Positions 28,360 through 39,088 of a DNA stretch of 64,000 nt are shown piece by piece. Within the stretch, counting starts at the first letter, position 1. Every line of letters starts with the position of its first letter. The notes beneath the pieces are model-generated. The model was not told the origin of the DNA, searched no databases, and worked only from the letters and a program-made list of their open reading frames with translations. The stretch is from a virus: the IMG/VR virus record IMGVR_UViG_3300031951_000041, positions 53,857 through 117,856 of that record. One strand, given 5' to 3'. Both the position numbers and the translations under genes were made by a program.

Positions 28360-28763
28360 TGGCACATTTTGCAAGACTTAATAGTGATAACATTGTAACC
28401 GAAGTAGTTGTTGTTGATGATAGTATCATCAGGAATAGCGGTGGTGAGTTTGAAGAAGTAGGTGAAATTTATCTACAAAATCTTTTAAAAACTACTGATA
28501 GATGGAAGCAAACATCTTATAATAATAGAATTAGAAACAAGTTTGCTGCTATTGGTTATAGATATGATGAGGAAAAAGATGCTTTTATAGATCCTTCGCC
28601 TTACCCTTCTTGGATTTTAAACCGCGAAGAGTTAATCTGGGAAGCGCCAACACCTTATCCTATTGACGATAAATACTATTATAATTGGAACGAAGATTCG
28701 CTATCGTGGGAAATTGCTGGTGAAAAAGAAGTTCCTGAACAAAATAACACATTACCGATCTAA
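28359..28763 (+). CDS. Conserved marine-phage tail-region protein
   Basis: 134 residues; the ATG overlaps the upstream stop (TAATG). It reads AHFARLNSDNIVTEVVVVDD, then RWKQTSYNNRIRNKFAAIGY and YDEEKDAFIDPSPYPSW, with SWEIA at the end. I recall the WKQTSYN / DAFI-x-P-x-P-x-SW pattern from small proteins encoded among tail-fibre genes in many marine phages; no function is established that I know of. Aromatic-rich ends would suit fibre capping or assembly. Confidence 0.65.
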   Translation: MAHFARLNSDNIVTEVVVVDDSIIRNSGGEFEEVGEIYLQNLLKTTDRWKQTSYNNRIRNKFAAIGYRYDEEKDAFIDPSPYPSWILNREELIWEAPTPYPIDDKYYYNWNEDSLSWEIAGEKEVPEQNNTLPI

Positions 28764-28772
28764 AGGTTTTAC

Positions 28773-29018
28773 ATGGCATACATAGGATCTAAACCAGCAG
28801 AAAATGTTGTTGAAAACGATAGCATTGATACTGCTAAATTAGCTAATAATTCGGTGACAACAGATAAAATTGCCGCTGGTGCAGTAGCAACTGTTGACTT
28901 GCAAGATCAAGCTATTACCACGGATAAATTGGCTGATAATTCTGTTACAGGGCCTAAACTTAATGGAGGGGCTATCTTTGGTAGATTAACTGCCCTTTCC
29001 GTAATTTTTGGCCAATAA
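28773..29018 (+). CDS. Short fibre-shaft protein
   Basis: 81 residues: AYIGSKPAENVVENDSIDTA then two-and-a-half copies of an L-A-x-N/G-S/A-V-T-T/D-x-K-I/L repeat (KLANNSVTTDKIAAGAVATV, KLADNSVTGPKL). The pattern is that of trimeric fibre shafts. It is far too short for a full fibre, so it is either an adaptor or a remnant of a larger fibre gene broken by rearrangement. Confidence 0.58.
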   Translation: MAYIGSKPAENVVENDSIDTAKLANNSVTTDKIAAGAVATVDLQDQAITTDKLADNSVTGPKLNGGAIFGRLTALSVIFGQ

Positions 29019-29027
29019 GGAGAAATA

Positions 29028-29384
29028 ATGAGTGCGTTAAATATCGCAAATTCTACCGTTATTATAGGTAGAACTAGTGTATCAAATATAACTACCTTAG
29101 CATCTACGGTCGTGTCTAACGCCGGTGATACTAATGCTTTATTAAAAATAAATACTATCTTTGCTCATAATAGAGGTAACTCTGCGGCAGATGTAACGGT
29201 GTTGTTTAATAGAGGGTCTAATACTGTAATTATGGCTAACACCATGACAGTTCCTACTAGAACTACATTAACTTTACTAGCAAAAGACATGTCGATGTAT
29301 CTAGAGGAAAATGACACTATTTCAGCATTTGCTAGTGCAAACAACGCTATTAATATTTTTGTATCATACGAACAATTGAGCTAA
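29028..29384 (+). CDS. Small beta-rich structural protein
   Basis: 118 residues behind AAGGAG. Strands ITTLASTVVSNAGDTNALLK, INTIFAHNRGNSAADVTVLF and a final INIFVSYEQLS. Same size and similar organisation to the protein at 23422-23760, each placed after a short fibre-type gene, so both may form a cap or connector for the fibre encoded beside them. Function not recognised. Confidence 0.58.
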   Translation: MSALNIANSTVIIGRTSVSNITTLASTVVSNAGDTNALLKINTIFAHNRGNSAADVTVLFNRGSNTVIMANTMTVPTRTTLTLLAKDMSMYLEENDTISAFASANNAINIFVSYEQLS

Positions 29385-29385
29385 T

Positions 29386-32300
29386 ATGAGTAGAAAAAAT
29401 GGTGGTTATATCGGGTATCTAAGTGCTGACACTGTAGATAAAGAAGGTGCTTCCGGTGTTTATGATATATCCGATCAATTAGATTATAGTACTTCTGTGC
29501 CCTTCAATCAGCTTGGAGAACAGTTTGGTGCTGCTGTCTGGCCTCAAACAGACACTACTGAAGGTGACGACCCTTACCTAGGTGATGTTGTAGGGGGTAT
29601 ATATTCTCCACATATAGAAAACACCATTTTTACTGAAGCTTCTGGCAACTGGGATGAAGTATTTGATCCAAAAACTGGCCATCAAAATAGATTACCTACC
29701 CCTACTTTTTTACATCAAACCAATAGATACTGGGCTTTAAAATTTTCTACTCATAGAAGAAATGCTATTGCTATAACCAATAAGCCAGAATTTAACTTTG
29801 GTGAAGGTAATTTTACTATTGAATTCTGGTATAAACCAAATACCAGAGGTGACGGTCTCAGTACGAGTCCTCATTTTTATAATAAAACTATTTTAAGTTA
29901 TGGTGAATCAGTTTCGAGTGTTACACGTGGGTGGGAGATTTGCAGAAGATATACTTATGGAAACCAGGTATTTTTTACCGACCTTACAACTTATTACCCA
30001 TTTCATGAAACTTTAACTAGTACGTTATGGAGTTCTTTTGAGTGGGTTCATTATTGCTTCGTACGTGAAAATGGAATTTTAAAATTATACGAAAATGGTG
30101 TTTTAACTAAAAGTGTAGCTAGTACATCGAATGTAACTCCCACAGGGACAGTTACATTAAAAGTTGGTACTAACTATGCAAGTAATACTTCTCATTCTAC
30201 CCATGGTTTATTAACAGATTTAAGAATTAGTAATACTGTGGAAAGAACAGGTCTTACTTTTGCTGTACCTAGTTTACCTATTACAGCTACTCCTAATACT
30301 GTATTGCTACTAGCTAGTGATACATTATGTTATCATACCGGTTCTAATGTTGGTAATGACCAAAACATTGTAATAACAGATCTGAACGCTCACCATCAAA
30401 GATGGCCTGACGTGCCTTACAATTACAAAGAACCTGCTAAAGAAACTGCTTATGGATTCAATTTTCCAGAACTTTATAACACACAATCACATCTCCAGTA
30501 CTTAAGGGCAAATCTATACCCTCTGTTAAATGATACCTCGTTTACTTTAGAAACTTGGTTTATGTCCACAACAATCAGAGAGCGTAATGCTATAGTTCCA
30601 TTAGTTGTCATCTCTAGCGATGAGGATAGTTATTCGTTTGAAACAACGTACAACAGAGGTAAAACGATCGGTTTATATTATAACTACCGTAGTACCGGGC
30701 CTGCAGCAATAGTACCTAATGCTTATAACACAAAAGATATATTAATGGGGTATCTAGCCGGGGGCAATGTTTTAGTTAAGCCAGGTTATCCTAGTTTAGG
30801 TAATGCTACACCTTATTTAGAGACAGGTGAATGGCATCACATGGCTTTAACTTTTGACAAGGATTCAGGAAATATAGCGGTATACGTTGACGGGACATAT
30901 AGAGACGGCACTAATGTAATAGGTGCTGATATGAGCAGGGTCGACCAGAAAATTTTTATAGGTATAAACCCACAAAATATTACACGACATAACGGAGATT
31001 ATTATTATAAAGGTTGCATGCAGGACATTACTATTACAAAAAATGTAAAGTATACTGCTAATTTCACCCCTACAACTAGTGCAATACCGTTAGACAATAA
31101 TATTTTATTTAAAACACTACACGATAATACTTCTTCCTTTAGATATTTTACACCTTCAGGTAATGTTGAGTTTACAGTTAATAATATTTCATCTGCTACA
31201 ATTAATAGAATTACTTATGAAATTGGGGAATCTCGTTCAAGAGAACTCGGACCGGTATATTTTGATGACAAATACATACCTAATTTTATTGAAGAAGAAG
31301 GTGTTAAGAAGTATGAAAGACTAGCAAGTTTACATAATCGTTCTGATTACGGAGTAGTTTATCCTGATTTAAGCCCAAATAATAAATCTTTAGATTTTGA
31401 AACTGGGCCGTTTACTGCAGAGGCCTGGGTTTATGTTGTAGGGGGGGATGGAGATCAAGGAATTATTGGTAAAGGAACTGCTACAACAGGTTGGGGTCTG
31501 TCTGTTGTTAATAACCAGTTAGTATTTGAACATAATAACATAACTATTACAGGATCAGACCCTAGAGTTGAATATGGTTCATGGTGTCATATTGTAGCTC
31601 AAAGAAGTGGTACCGGTGCTAACCTATTTCACATGTTTGTTAATGGGCGACTTGCAAGTGTAGATACAGTCACTAGTAACTTAACCACTACTAGTAGAAA
31701 TCTTTATGTTTTAAATAAAAGAAATCCAGAAACTACAAATAAAAATTTTATTGGTTTAATTAACAACTTAAGATTAAGTAATGTTGCAAGATATCCAGTT
31801 CCAGTAACTAACACTATTGGGACTGTGGCATTTACCCCTTCTATGGGGCCATATAATAATGACGCTAACACTGTATTTCTTGGTTATCAATATATGTGGA
31901 GTGATGCTGAGTCAGGGGGTAAGATTGACTTAGGGTCGCAAATGAACCCTATTACACATAATAGTGTACCTTATCTAAGAGGTGCACCACCAGCTACTCA
32001 TAGAAATTGGAGTTATGTTACTAGAGATGGATCTACAGGGTTAAAATTATATGGAGTTAGTTGGAATGATGGAACGTTAACCGGGGGAAGCCCTCTTACA
32101 TCAGATGATTTTTCTATTGAATTCTTTTTACAACCACATAATAGATTAGTTGGTACAACTGAAACACGTTATATTATAGATGGTAGATGGAATGGAGAAG
32201 GTCCTTCTGCAGATGTAACCTCTTTAGATACTGGTGGGCTTTATATTCGACAAAATCCTTATGGGTATATTGAGGTAGGTTACAATTATGATGCAGGGCA

Positions 32301-34302
32301 GTTCGATGCTGTTGCTTTAGTATCTAGAACTGCAATTGCACAACTACCCGTTTGGCATCATATTTGTGTACAAAGAGTAGATAATAACTGGGCTCTTTAT
32401 ATTAATGGTGTTAAAGAAGCAGAGCATTATTCTAATAGATCAACGTCTTCGCCATATACTTGGACTATATGGGAATCAGGTACGCTTGGATCTCGTACTG
32501 GGCAAGGATGGTATGGTTATTTTTATGGATTAAGAATTTGTAGAAGATCAACAGCCTACGGTACAGCTTCTAGAAGTAATCCAGAAAGAATTCCTGTTCC
32601 AAAAGAACCACTTACTAATATACCTGGGTGTACGTTTTTAGGATTTGATAAACCATTTTTTGCTGACGTTACTACATCTTTAAATGGTAATGATGCAAAC
32701 ACTGGTAGTTTTGTGCCGGTTAAGGTGCATAGAGATCAAACTGTTAATACTGGTAGATGGGAATATGCCCCCTCACAATATACACCGTTTAAACCAGGAC
32801 TTTTAGATTGGAAAAACACTTATTTTAGTTTCGTAAATTCTATTACGACTACATATACAATAGAAAGTGCATTAAAAGACGGTGGGGGCATTGGAGATAA
32901 TTTTTCTTATAATTCCTTATTTCATAAAACTTTTACTATGGAAGGGTGGCACTGGCTCGTTCAGTTTAATTCTCAAAATGTAATCCAAGGTAATTTTAGA
33001 AGCCAAGGTACTACGGTATTTTCCACTTTAAATACTAATACCGCTAACTCTGCTCTTGGTGGTGGCATATTATACACCACGCATTTTTATGACGGAGATG
33101 GTTATGGAGGTGCAGAGGCTTTTGGAAGAGTAGCTTTAAAATGGCATCATATTAGAACTACTAACCCGGGGTTTACTCAAAGATCATTTTTTTATTCTAA
33201 TGATTGGGTAACTAACCCTGGTCATAATTATTCACATTTTATAATACAACATGACGCCGATTCTCATAGACTTACTATATGGGTAAACGGTATTAGAATA
33301 ATGGATACAACAGGTAATTATGGTGCGGATGGACTTTATGTAATAGAAAATTATATTCTAGATGGTGCAATTAAAAGTTTAGAGTACCTATCTGGTTTAG
33401 ACGCATTAAATGTAGAATTCAGAGCTAAATATCCTTTTTCTTTGCGAAGAATTCCAGTTGAAAAATGGAATAAACCTCCAAAAATAAATAAATTTACTGC
33501 ATTGCGAGACACTACAAATGCAGCTGTAATACCAGTGGGTTTCTCATCGACTTATATGCGCCCTCAGGGTTACCCAAAAATTTCTAGAGGAGTAAGAAAT
33601 TTAGGTAGACCAACTATATATCTAAATCAAAATAGTGTTACTGGAGCAGGTGGAGTTTGGACATCTACTACACCACCATGGGGTGCTCAAACAAATACCG
33701 CGTACCAGTTCACTGTTGGCGACGCTAATGATTATAGACTGTTAGGTCCGTCTTATAATGACTTTACTATAGAAGGCTGGTTCGCCTGGGCTGGTGCGGC
33801 TTCACCTAATGATAAATATCTCTGGGAGTTATCAGACAATATTGGGTTAAGAACTGTAAGTGGGGCATACAGTCTACGATTTAATAATGTAGATACGCAG
33901 TCCTATACTAGTTCAGCAAACGTATCTGGAAACAGTTCTAACATTGTTTTTGATCATTTAGTAGTGCAGAGAAATGGTTCGGTATTAACATTATATGTTA
34001 ACGGGGTCGAGCATTTAAGTATACCTATAGGTAATAACGCTACCAAGTACAGCCCTATTGCTCCTGCTACCGAATATAATCTAAACTTAAATTATAATAA
34101 TGCTAGTATATGGGTTGGATCTGACAGTGAAAGAACGGGTAGTAAGAGCTGGTTAGGTTATTTTAGTGATTTTAGAATTACTAGATTGGCTAGATATGAA
34201 ACTGCATTAGTTAATGGTGTAAATACTATGGTTCATAGAGGAACTATAAGACCAGCATTACCAACAGCACCGTTTAAAGTACCAATTACAGAGATAAAAT
34301 AA
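29386..34302 (+). CDS. Giant LamG-repeat adhesin, copy 1
   Basis: 1638 residues. It starts SRKNGGYIGYLSADTV, and the next gene starts with the same RKNGG-x-IG motif. Six LamG/concanavalin-like domains are visible by their F-T/S-x-E opening strand: FTIEFWYKPN, FTLETWFMST, FTAEAWVYVV, FSIEFFLQPH, FTMEGWHWLV and FTIEGWFAWA, each with a later WHH/WCH-type strand and a Y-V/I-N/D-G motif. The final motif MVHRGT-x-x-PALPT-x-PF is shared with copy 2. No membrane segment or protease motif was noticed. Likely a glycan-binding long fibre or fibre-like decoration. Confidence 0.72.
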   Translation: MSRKNGGYIGYLSADTVDKEGASGVYDISDQLDYSTSVPFNQLGEQFGAAVWPQTDTTEGDDPYLGDVVGGIYSPHIENTIFTEASGNWDEVFDPKTGHQNRLPTPTFLHQTNRYWALKFSTHRRNAIAITNKPEFNFGEGNFTIEFWYKPNTRGDGLSTSPHFYNKTILSYGESVSSVTRGWEICRRYTYGNQVFFTDLTTYYPFHETLTSTLWSSFEWVHYCFVRENGILKLYENGVLTKSVASTSNVTPTGTVTLKVGTNYASNTSHSTHGLLTDLRISNTVERTGLTFAVPSLPITATPNTVLLLASDTLCYHTGSNVGNDQNIVITDLNAHHQRWPDVPYNYKEPAKETAYGFNFPELYNTQSHLQYLRANLYPLLNDTSFTLETWFMSTTIRERNAIVPLVVISSDEDSYSFETTYNRGKTIGLYYNYRSTGPAAIVPNAYNTKDILMGYLAGGNVLVKPGYPSLGNATPYLETGEWHHMALTFDKDSGNIAVYVDGTYRDGTNVIGADMSRVDQKIFIGINPQNITRHNGDYYYKGCMQDITITKNVKYTANFTPTTSAIPLDNNILFKTLHDNTSSFRYFTPSGNVEFTVNNISSATINRITYEIGESRSRELGPVYFDDKYIPNFIEEEGVKKYERLASLHNRSDYGVVYPDLSPNNKSLDFETGPFTAEAWVYVVGGDGDQGIIGKGTATTGWGLSVVNNQLVFEHNNITITGSDPRVEYGSWCHIVAQRSGTGANLFHMFVNGRLASVDTVTSNLTTTSRNLYVLNKRNPETTNKNFIGLINNLRLSNVARYPVPVTNTIGTVAFTPSMGPYNNDANTVFLGYQYMWSDAESGGKIDLGSQMNPITHNSVPYLRGAPPATHRNWSYVTRDGSTGLKLYGVSWNDGTLTGGSPLTSDDFSIEFFLQPHNRLVGTTETRYIIDGRWNGEGPSADVTSLDTGGLYIRQNPYGYIEVGYNYDAGQFDAVALVSRTAIAQLPVWHHICVQRVDNNWALYINGVKEAEHYSNRSTSSPYTWTIWESGTLGSRTGQGWYGYFYGLRICRRSTAYGTASRSNPERIPVPKEPLTNIPGCTFLGFDKPFFADVTTSLNGNDANTGSFVPVKVHRDQTVNTGRWEYAPSQYTPFKPGLLDWKNTYFSFVNSITTTYTIESALKDGGGIGDNFSYNSLFHKTFTMEGWHWLVQFNSQNVIQGNFRSQGTTVFSTLNTNTANSALGGGILYTTHFYDGDGYGGAEAFGRVALKWHHIRTTNPGFTQRSFFYSNDWVTNPGHNYSHFIIQHDADSHRLTIWVNGIRIMDTTGNYGADGLYVIENYILDGAIKSLEYLSGLDALNVEFRAKYPFSLRRIPVEKWNKPPKINKFTALRDTTNAAVIPVGFSSTYMRPQGYPKISRGVRNLGRPTIYLNQNSVTGAGGVWTSTTPPWGAQTNTAYQFTVGDANDYRLLGPSYNDFTIEGWFAWAGAASPNDKYLWELSDNIGLRTVSGAYSLRFNNVDTQSYTSSANVSGNSSNIVFDHLVVQRNGSVLTLYVNGVEHLSIPIGNNATKYSPIAPATEYNLNLNYNNASIWVGSDSERTGSKSWLGYFSDFRITRLARYETALVNGVNTMVHRGTIRPALPTAPFKVPITEIK

Positions 34303-34308
34303 TTAGAT

Positions 34309-37300
34309 ATGAAGAATAGAAAAAATGGAGGTTTTATTGGGGTGAATGCCCCTTTAGACACGATTAGACCTGATGGATCGAAGGGTGTATTAAGCACTGA
34401 TGAGTTGCTTACTGCTAGAAGTAAAGGGTTTAATTCTCCTGAATTTATTTCTAGATATCCAGAAACCATATCTACATCTCAGATTCCAGATTCTGAGGAT
34501 CCTTATTATAATTATGTATTTAGTGGATTATATTCCCCTTTGGTTAATACATCTATTGTTACCGATCAAAGTAATAGATGGAATGCTTTTCTTGAACCAT
34601 ATTCAACTGCGAATGGTAGATTTGAAACTGCTACTATGCAACATCAGACCAATACTTTTTGGTCGAATAGATTTACTACTAGAAACCAGCAGGTTGTTAC
34701 AGTAACAGATAGAGCTGACCTAAGGTTCGGTACCGGACCATTTACTATTGAATTTTGGTACAAAAGAACTCATCGTAATGCCGCTAACAGATTTTTCTTC
34801 AACAAAGGTAGCAGTACCGGGCCTACAGGGTGGCAGGTAGGTATTAACTCGTCATTTCAAATATTCTTTTCTGATGTAAATACTACAACAACCGCTGCTT
34901 ATGCATTAAAACATGATCTATGGTATCATGTAGCTATTGTAAGAGAGGGCACAGGGTCTAATCAGTTAAAGATTTATATTAATGGTACTGTGATGGGTGT
35001 TGGTACCTCATCAAGTAACTTTACTCAAACAGAAAATTTAGTTATTGGTCAAGATCGGGCCGGGACAGCTGCTAACCGTCTTGCTGGTTTTATTACAGAT
35101 ATTAGAATGAGTAATGTAGCTGTTTATACCAGCAACACATGCTCCCCTGTTGAGGTGTTAACTAATACAAGTAATACAGTTTTTTCTAGTCTAGCTACAG
35201 ACTTAAATCTTGGATTTACTGGTAATTTATGGCAAGCTCAAGGCCACACAGTTACTGCAACTACAAGTGTGGTTTTTAGATTACCTGACGTTCCGATTAA
35301 GTATACCAATTCAGCATTATACCCATCTCATTTTTTTGATACTGTAAGTCATCACTTTGCAAACACTGCACCTAATGTGTCCAGTCGTTCCTTTACTATG
35401 GAGACTTGGGTACAGACAGATAGTTTTGGTGGTAATACTACGCCTATATTTGTAGTAGGTACTACTGGTGCTGGTAGAAATTATGGAATATTTTTAAATC
35501 ATGGGGGTGCGGGGTTAAGTATTATGACCCCAAATATTACCAACACTGGTAACGTTATTACCGGGGGTCTGGGTGATTTAGGAAATGCAAATGCTCGCGG
35601 AAATTTATGGGTCGGTACTGGTCAACTAACTACCGGAAGTTGGCATCATATTGCATTTACTCATAGTAATGTAAATGGAAACCTAACAGTATTCTTGAAT
35701 GGTAATGTGGTGAGAGAAGCCAATATTGGTTTTGTCAATATGACCCCGGTTCTTACCCAAAACGTTTACATTGGTACAAGTCCAGACACATCAATTAATA
35801 ACTTAAGAGGATGGGTATCTGGTGCCGCAATTACCGAGGGTTTAAAATATACATCTAATTTTACCCCTCTTCGTGAACCCTTCCCAATTGCTGGTAATAC
35901 CTTATTTAATTTAAATTTAAATAATAATGCCAGCTTCACAGCATATATTACACCAGCTAATGTCAGCATTTCTGCTGGTAATGTAGATATTATACCTAGA
36001 GTACCAGGAAGAGCTACCGGGGGATCACCTAGATTAGATGGTTATCATTCACCATTTACTTCTACTCAGTTAAGAGCTAACGTATCTCCTAACATGTATC
36101 ATACGGGTAGAGCAGAAGAAAATGGATTACTATCTTATCAAGGCCTGGCTAGTTACAATAACAGCGGTTTGGATACTGGTCGAATTTATACTACTCTTAA
36201 GCCTTCAGATACTTCTTTAGATTTAGGTACCGACCCCTTTACAATAGAAGCATGGATATATCCAAATAGACAAAATAATGGTTATGGTCTTTGCGGTAAA
36301 GGTTCAACTACTACTGGGTTTAGTTTAGAAGTAGGTACTGTTACTACAAACTTATTGACATTTAGACATGGAAGCTCTGCAATAACAGCAACTACAGGGG
36401 CTATAAGTGTTTATTCTTGGCAGCATATTGTAATTCAAAGATCTAGTACAGGATCTAATGATTTTAGGATGTTTGTTAATGGTAGATTAGCTCATATTGA
36501 TACTCTGTCAACAAATTTAACAGATGTAAATACCATATTCTATTTTCTTACTAATAGAACTAATTCTGGAATGGCTGTTGATGCCAATCTTTACATTAAT
36601 AATTTTAGAATTAGTAAAGTAGCAAGGTATCCTACTACTGATACTATTGGTGCATTAGCCTTCACTCCATCTAGATTACCGCTAACTTCAGACAATGATA
36701 CATCGTTATTATTATTTAATAACTGGTGGACCGATATAACTATGTCACCCTATCTTGACGTAGGTCATCATCATTTTTATGCCCATGATCCTGGTAATGA
36801 AAATAAAACTGTTGGAGCTAATCCGGTCTCTAATAAAAACTGGAGCGTATCATTTAACACTAATGCTGTAGGAATTAGAATTTACAACAGTACAACTAAC
36901 ACTGATGGTTTGAATGCAGATAGTAGTGATTTTGCATTTGGAACCGGTGATTTTACCTGGGAAATATTTGTAGCTAAAAAATCTCGCTTTAATAATGTAA
37001 CTAGTACTACAGAAACAGGCTACTTATGGAATTGTAAAAGAGTTAATACTCCAGATGATGATAGCTTGGCTATCTATGAAAATCACCAAGGAAAAATTTG
37101 TGTTGATTATGGTGATGGTACAAGATCCAGAATAATTCTAAGCTCAAGATCTAGTATAGCTGGTAGTATTGAAAAATGGTACCACATAGTTCTTCAACGT
37201 GTTAATAACAGACTTGCTTTGTATATTAATGGTATAAGAGAAGCAGAGGTGTTGTTCAGCACAGATATGCTATGTAGAAACACCACACCATGTATAGGCA

Positions 37301-39087
37301 CTCAAGGTTCCACAGGTGTAGTCACTCAACAAAATTCAAATTCTTTTAGAGGTTTCATGTCTAATTTACGAGTATTAAAAGGTAAAGCCTTTTATGCTGT
37401 AAATGGTGAAAATCCTATTAGATTCGAAGTACCTTCAGATCCTCTAGCTAATGATCCTGCCTGTGTATTATTAACTTTTAATAACCCTGCATTAATTGAT
37501 CAATCTTTAGGTGGTAAAAATAAAGGTCAAAAATTAATACATGCAGGAGCATTAACTGACGCTACCGCTTTTGTTCATGGGGACTATAGTATTACTGCCT
37601 TTTCTCCTTTTAAAGAGAAACCTAAATCTTGGAGACAATCTCAAGGTATAGTAGCTGGTTATAATTTTAATGGTATTTACGGTTATAGCACGGGCGCTGC
37701 ATCACACGGCTGGCATGGCCATGAGACATATTATCTAGGTATGGGTGAAACTCCATTCACTCTTGAATTCTGGTTCTATCTAGTTAAAGTTGCAGTATCC
37801 GGTAATACAACTTACCCCTATGTTTTCCGTAGTGGGTCCGAAAGCAGTGCATGGAGAGGTATACAGTTAGCTGTCCACTCTGTTGCAGCACAAAATGCAA
37901 ATAGATACGGTGCTGTAAGTCTAAGAACATTCTCTGATACTGCAGCAAATAATATATTATCTGGTAACGAATATTCTATGTCTTTATCAGGTACTTATCA
38001 TCATATTGCTTTGGTTTGTGATCCAGAAGCAACTAATAATAAGTATGCAATATTCGTAGATGGTCAATTAAGGTCTTGGTCGGGGTTAGGTGCTCAATTT
38101 AGTACTGATGACTACGGTGGTACACCATTAGAGTTTAGAGATGGGGCAAACGGTATTGTTCTTACAAGAAGAGCAAAGTACTCTACTTATCAACCAGTAA
38201 TCACTGGTATATTTGATGAAAAACCAATCGAAGCATTTACAGCGTTTCAACCTATCACCACAACCATTCACCCGGTGCCGGGAGTTTCCTCTACTTCTGG
38301 AGCGTATTGTTCTGGTACCAGTGTAAAATATGTTCCTGAAATTGGTAATTTCGGGCGAGGAAGCATAGCAATACAACAACAAAGTGTTCAAAACTCAGGG
38401 GGCTTTTGGAATACTACTACTCCCCCCTATGGGTTTCAAGGTACAGATAGAATATATTTTGGTTGGATAGATAACGATAATATGCCGGAAGATGGTTTTT
38501 CAGGTGATACATATGGAGATTTTACAGTAGAGGGATGGTTTGCCTGGAGAGGTGCAGCTAATCCTAACGACAGATATTTGTTTGAGTTAAGTAACTCTTT
38601 TGCTGTAAGGTTTGGAGGAGGTTCTAGAGGTGGTGAATATAGCATAAGATGGAATAATAATGACGCCTACATGTATAATGTTCCTACTGCTAAAAATGCA
38701 TTCACAACAAGCACAGGATCTAGTATAAATTTTGATCATATAGTGCTTCAAATGCGGGGTGGTAATTTTATGCTATTCCTAAATGGAAGATTAGTTTATA
38801 CCTATTCTGTAAGCAGAGTACAAACTGCATATAACCCTATTGCACCCGCTACAAGTTATACTATGCAAGATGATTATTCTAGTACAGGTGCTTATTTGCT
38901 TCTTGGAGGTGATAACGAACAAACTGGTGCTAAGTCATTTAGAGGATATATACAAGACATCAGATTATCCAGACTTGCAAGATATGATGTAAAAGTTATT
39001 AATGGTGTAAGTGTTATGGTTCATAGAGGTACTAATACACCTGCCCTTCCAACTAAACCGTTCATACCACCTGTTTTAGTAAACTAA
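34309..39087 (+). CDS. Giant LamG-repeat adhesin, copy 2 (tandem paralogue)
   Basis: 1592 residues, six bases after copy 1. The domain order is the same: FTIEFWYKRT, FTMETWVQTD, FTIEAWIYPN, FTWEIFVAKK, FTLEFWFYLV and FTVEGWFAWR. Start (NRKNGGFIGVNAPLDTIRPD) and end (MVHRGTNTPALPTKPF) also match copy 1. Sequence between the conserved strands differs strongly, so the duplication is old or the copies diverge under selection for receptor choice. The two products could form hetero-complexes or be alternatives; sequence alone does not tell. Confidence 0.72.
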   Translation: MKNRKNGGFIGVNAPLDTIRPDGSKGVLSTDELLTARSKGFNSPEFISRYPETISTSQIPDSEDPYYNYVFSGLYSPLVNTSIVTDQSNRWNAFLEPYSTANGRFETATMQHQTNTFWSNRFTTRNQQVVTVTDRADLRFGTGPFTIEFWYKRTHRNAANRFFFNKGSSTGPTGWQVGINSSFQIFFSDVNTTTTAAYALKHDLWYHVAIVREGTGSNQLKIYINGTVMGVGTSSSNFTQTENLVIGQDRAGTAANRLAGFITDIRMSNVAVYTSNTCSPVEVLTNTSNTVFSSLATDLNLGFTGNLWQAQGHTVTATTSVVFRLPDVPIKYTNSALYPSHFFDTVSHHFANTAPNVSSRSFTMETWVQTDSFGGNTTPIFVVGTTGAGRNYGIFLNHGGAGLSIMTPNITNTGNVITGGLGDLGNANARGNLWVGTGQLTTGSWHHIAFTHSNVNGNLTVFLNGNVVREANIGFVNMTPVLTQNVYIGTSPDTSINNLRGWVSGAAITEGLKYTSNFTPLREPFPIAGNTLFNLNLNNNASFTAYITPANVSISAGNVDIIPRVPGRATGGSPRLDGYHSPFTSTQLRANVSPNMYHTGRAEENGLLSYQGLASYNNSGLDTGRIYTTLKPSDTSLDLGTDPFTIEAWIYPNRQNNGYGLCGKGSTTTGFSLEVGTVTTNLLTFRHGSSAITATTGAISVYSWQHIVIQRSSTGSNDFRMFVNGRLAHIDTLSTNLTDVNTIFYFLTNRTNSGMAVDANLYINNFRISKVARYPTTDTIGALAFTPSRLPLTSDNDTSLLLFNNWWTDITMSPYLDVGHHHFYAHDPGNENKTVGANPVSNKNWSVSFNTNAVGIRIYNSTTNTDGLNADSSDFAFGTGDFTWEIFVAKKSRFNNVTSTTETGYLWNCKRVNTPDDDSLAIYENHQGKICVDYGDGTRSRIILSSRSSIAGSIEKWYHIVLQRVNNRLALYINGIREAEVLFSTDMLCRNTTPCIGTQGSTGVVTQQNSNSFRGFMSNLRVLKGKAFYAVNGENPIRFEVPSDPLANDPACVLLTFNNPALIDQSLGGKNKGQKLIHAGALTDATAFVHGDYSITAFSPFKEKPKSWRQSQGIVAGYNFNGIYGYSTGAASHGWHGHETYYLGMGETPFTLEFWFYLVKVAVSGNTTYPYVFRSGSESSAWRGIQLAVHSVAAQNANRYGAVSLRTFSDTAANNILSGNEYSMSLSGTYHHIALVCDPEATNNKYAIFVDGQLRSWSGLGAQFSTDDYGGTPLEFRDGANGIVLTRRAKYSTYQPVITGIFDEKPIEAFTAFQPITTTIHPVPGVSSTSGAYCSGTSVKYVPEIGNFGRGSIAIQQQSVQNSGGFWNTTTPPYGFQGTDRIYFGWIDNDNMPEDGFSGDTYGDFTVEGWFAWRGAANPNDRYLFELSNSFAVRFGGGSRGGEYSIRWNNNDAYMYNVPTAKNAFTTSTGSSINFDHIVLQMRGGNFMLFLNGRLVYTYSVSRVQTAYNPIAPATSYTMQDDYSSTGAYLLLGGDNEQTGAKSFRGYIQDIRLSRLARYDVKVINGVSVMVHRGTNTPALPTKPFIPPVLVN

Positions 39088-39088
39088 A

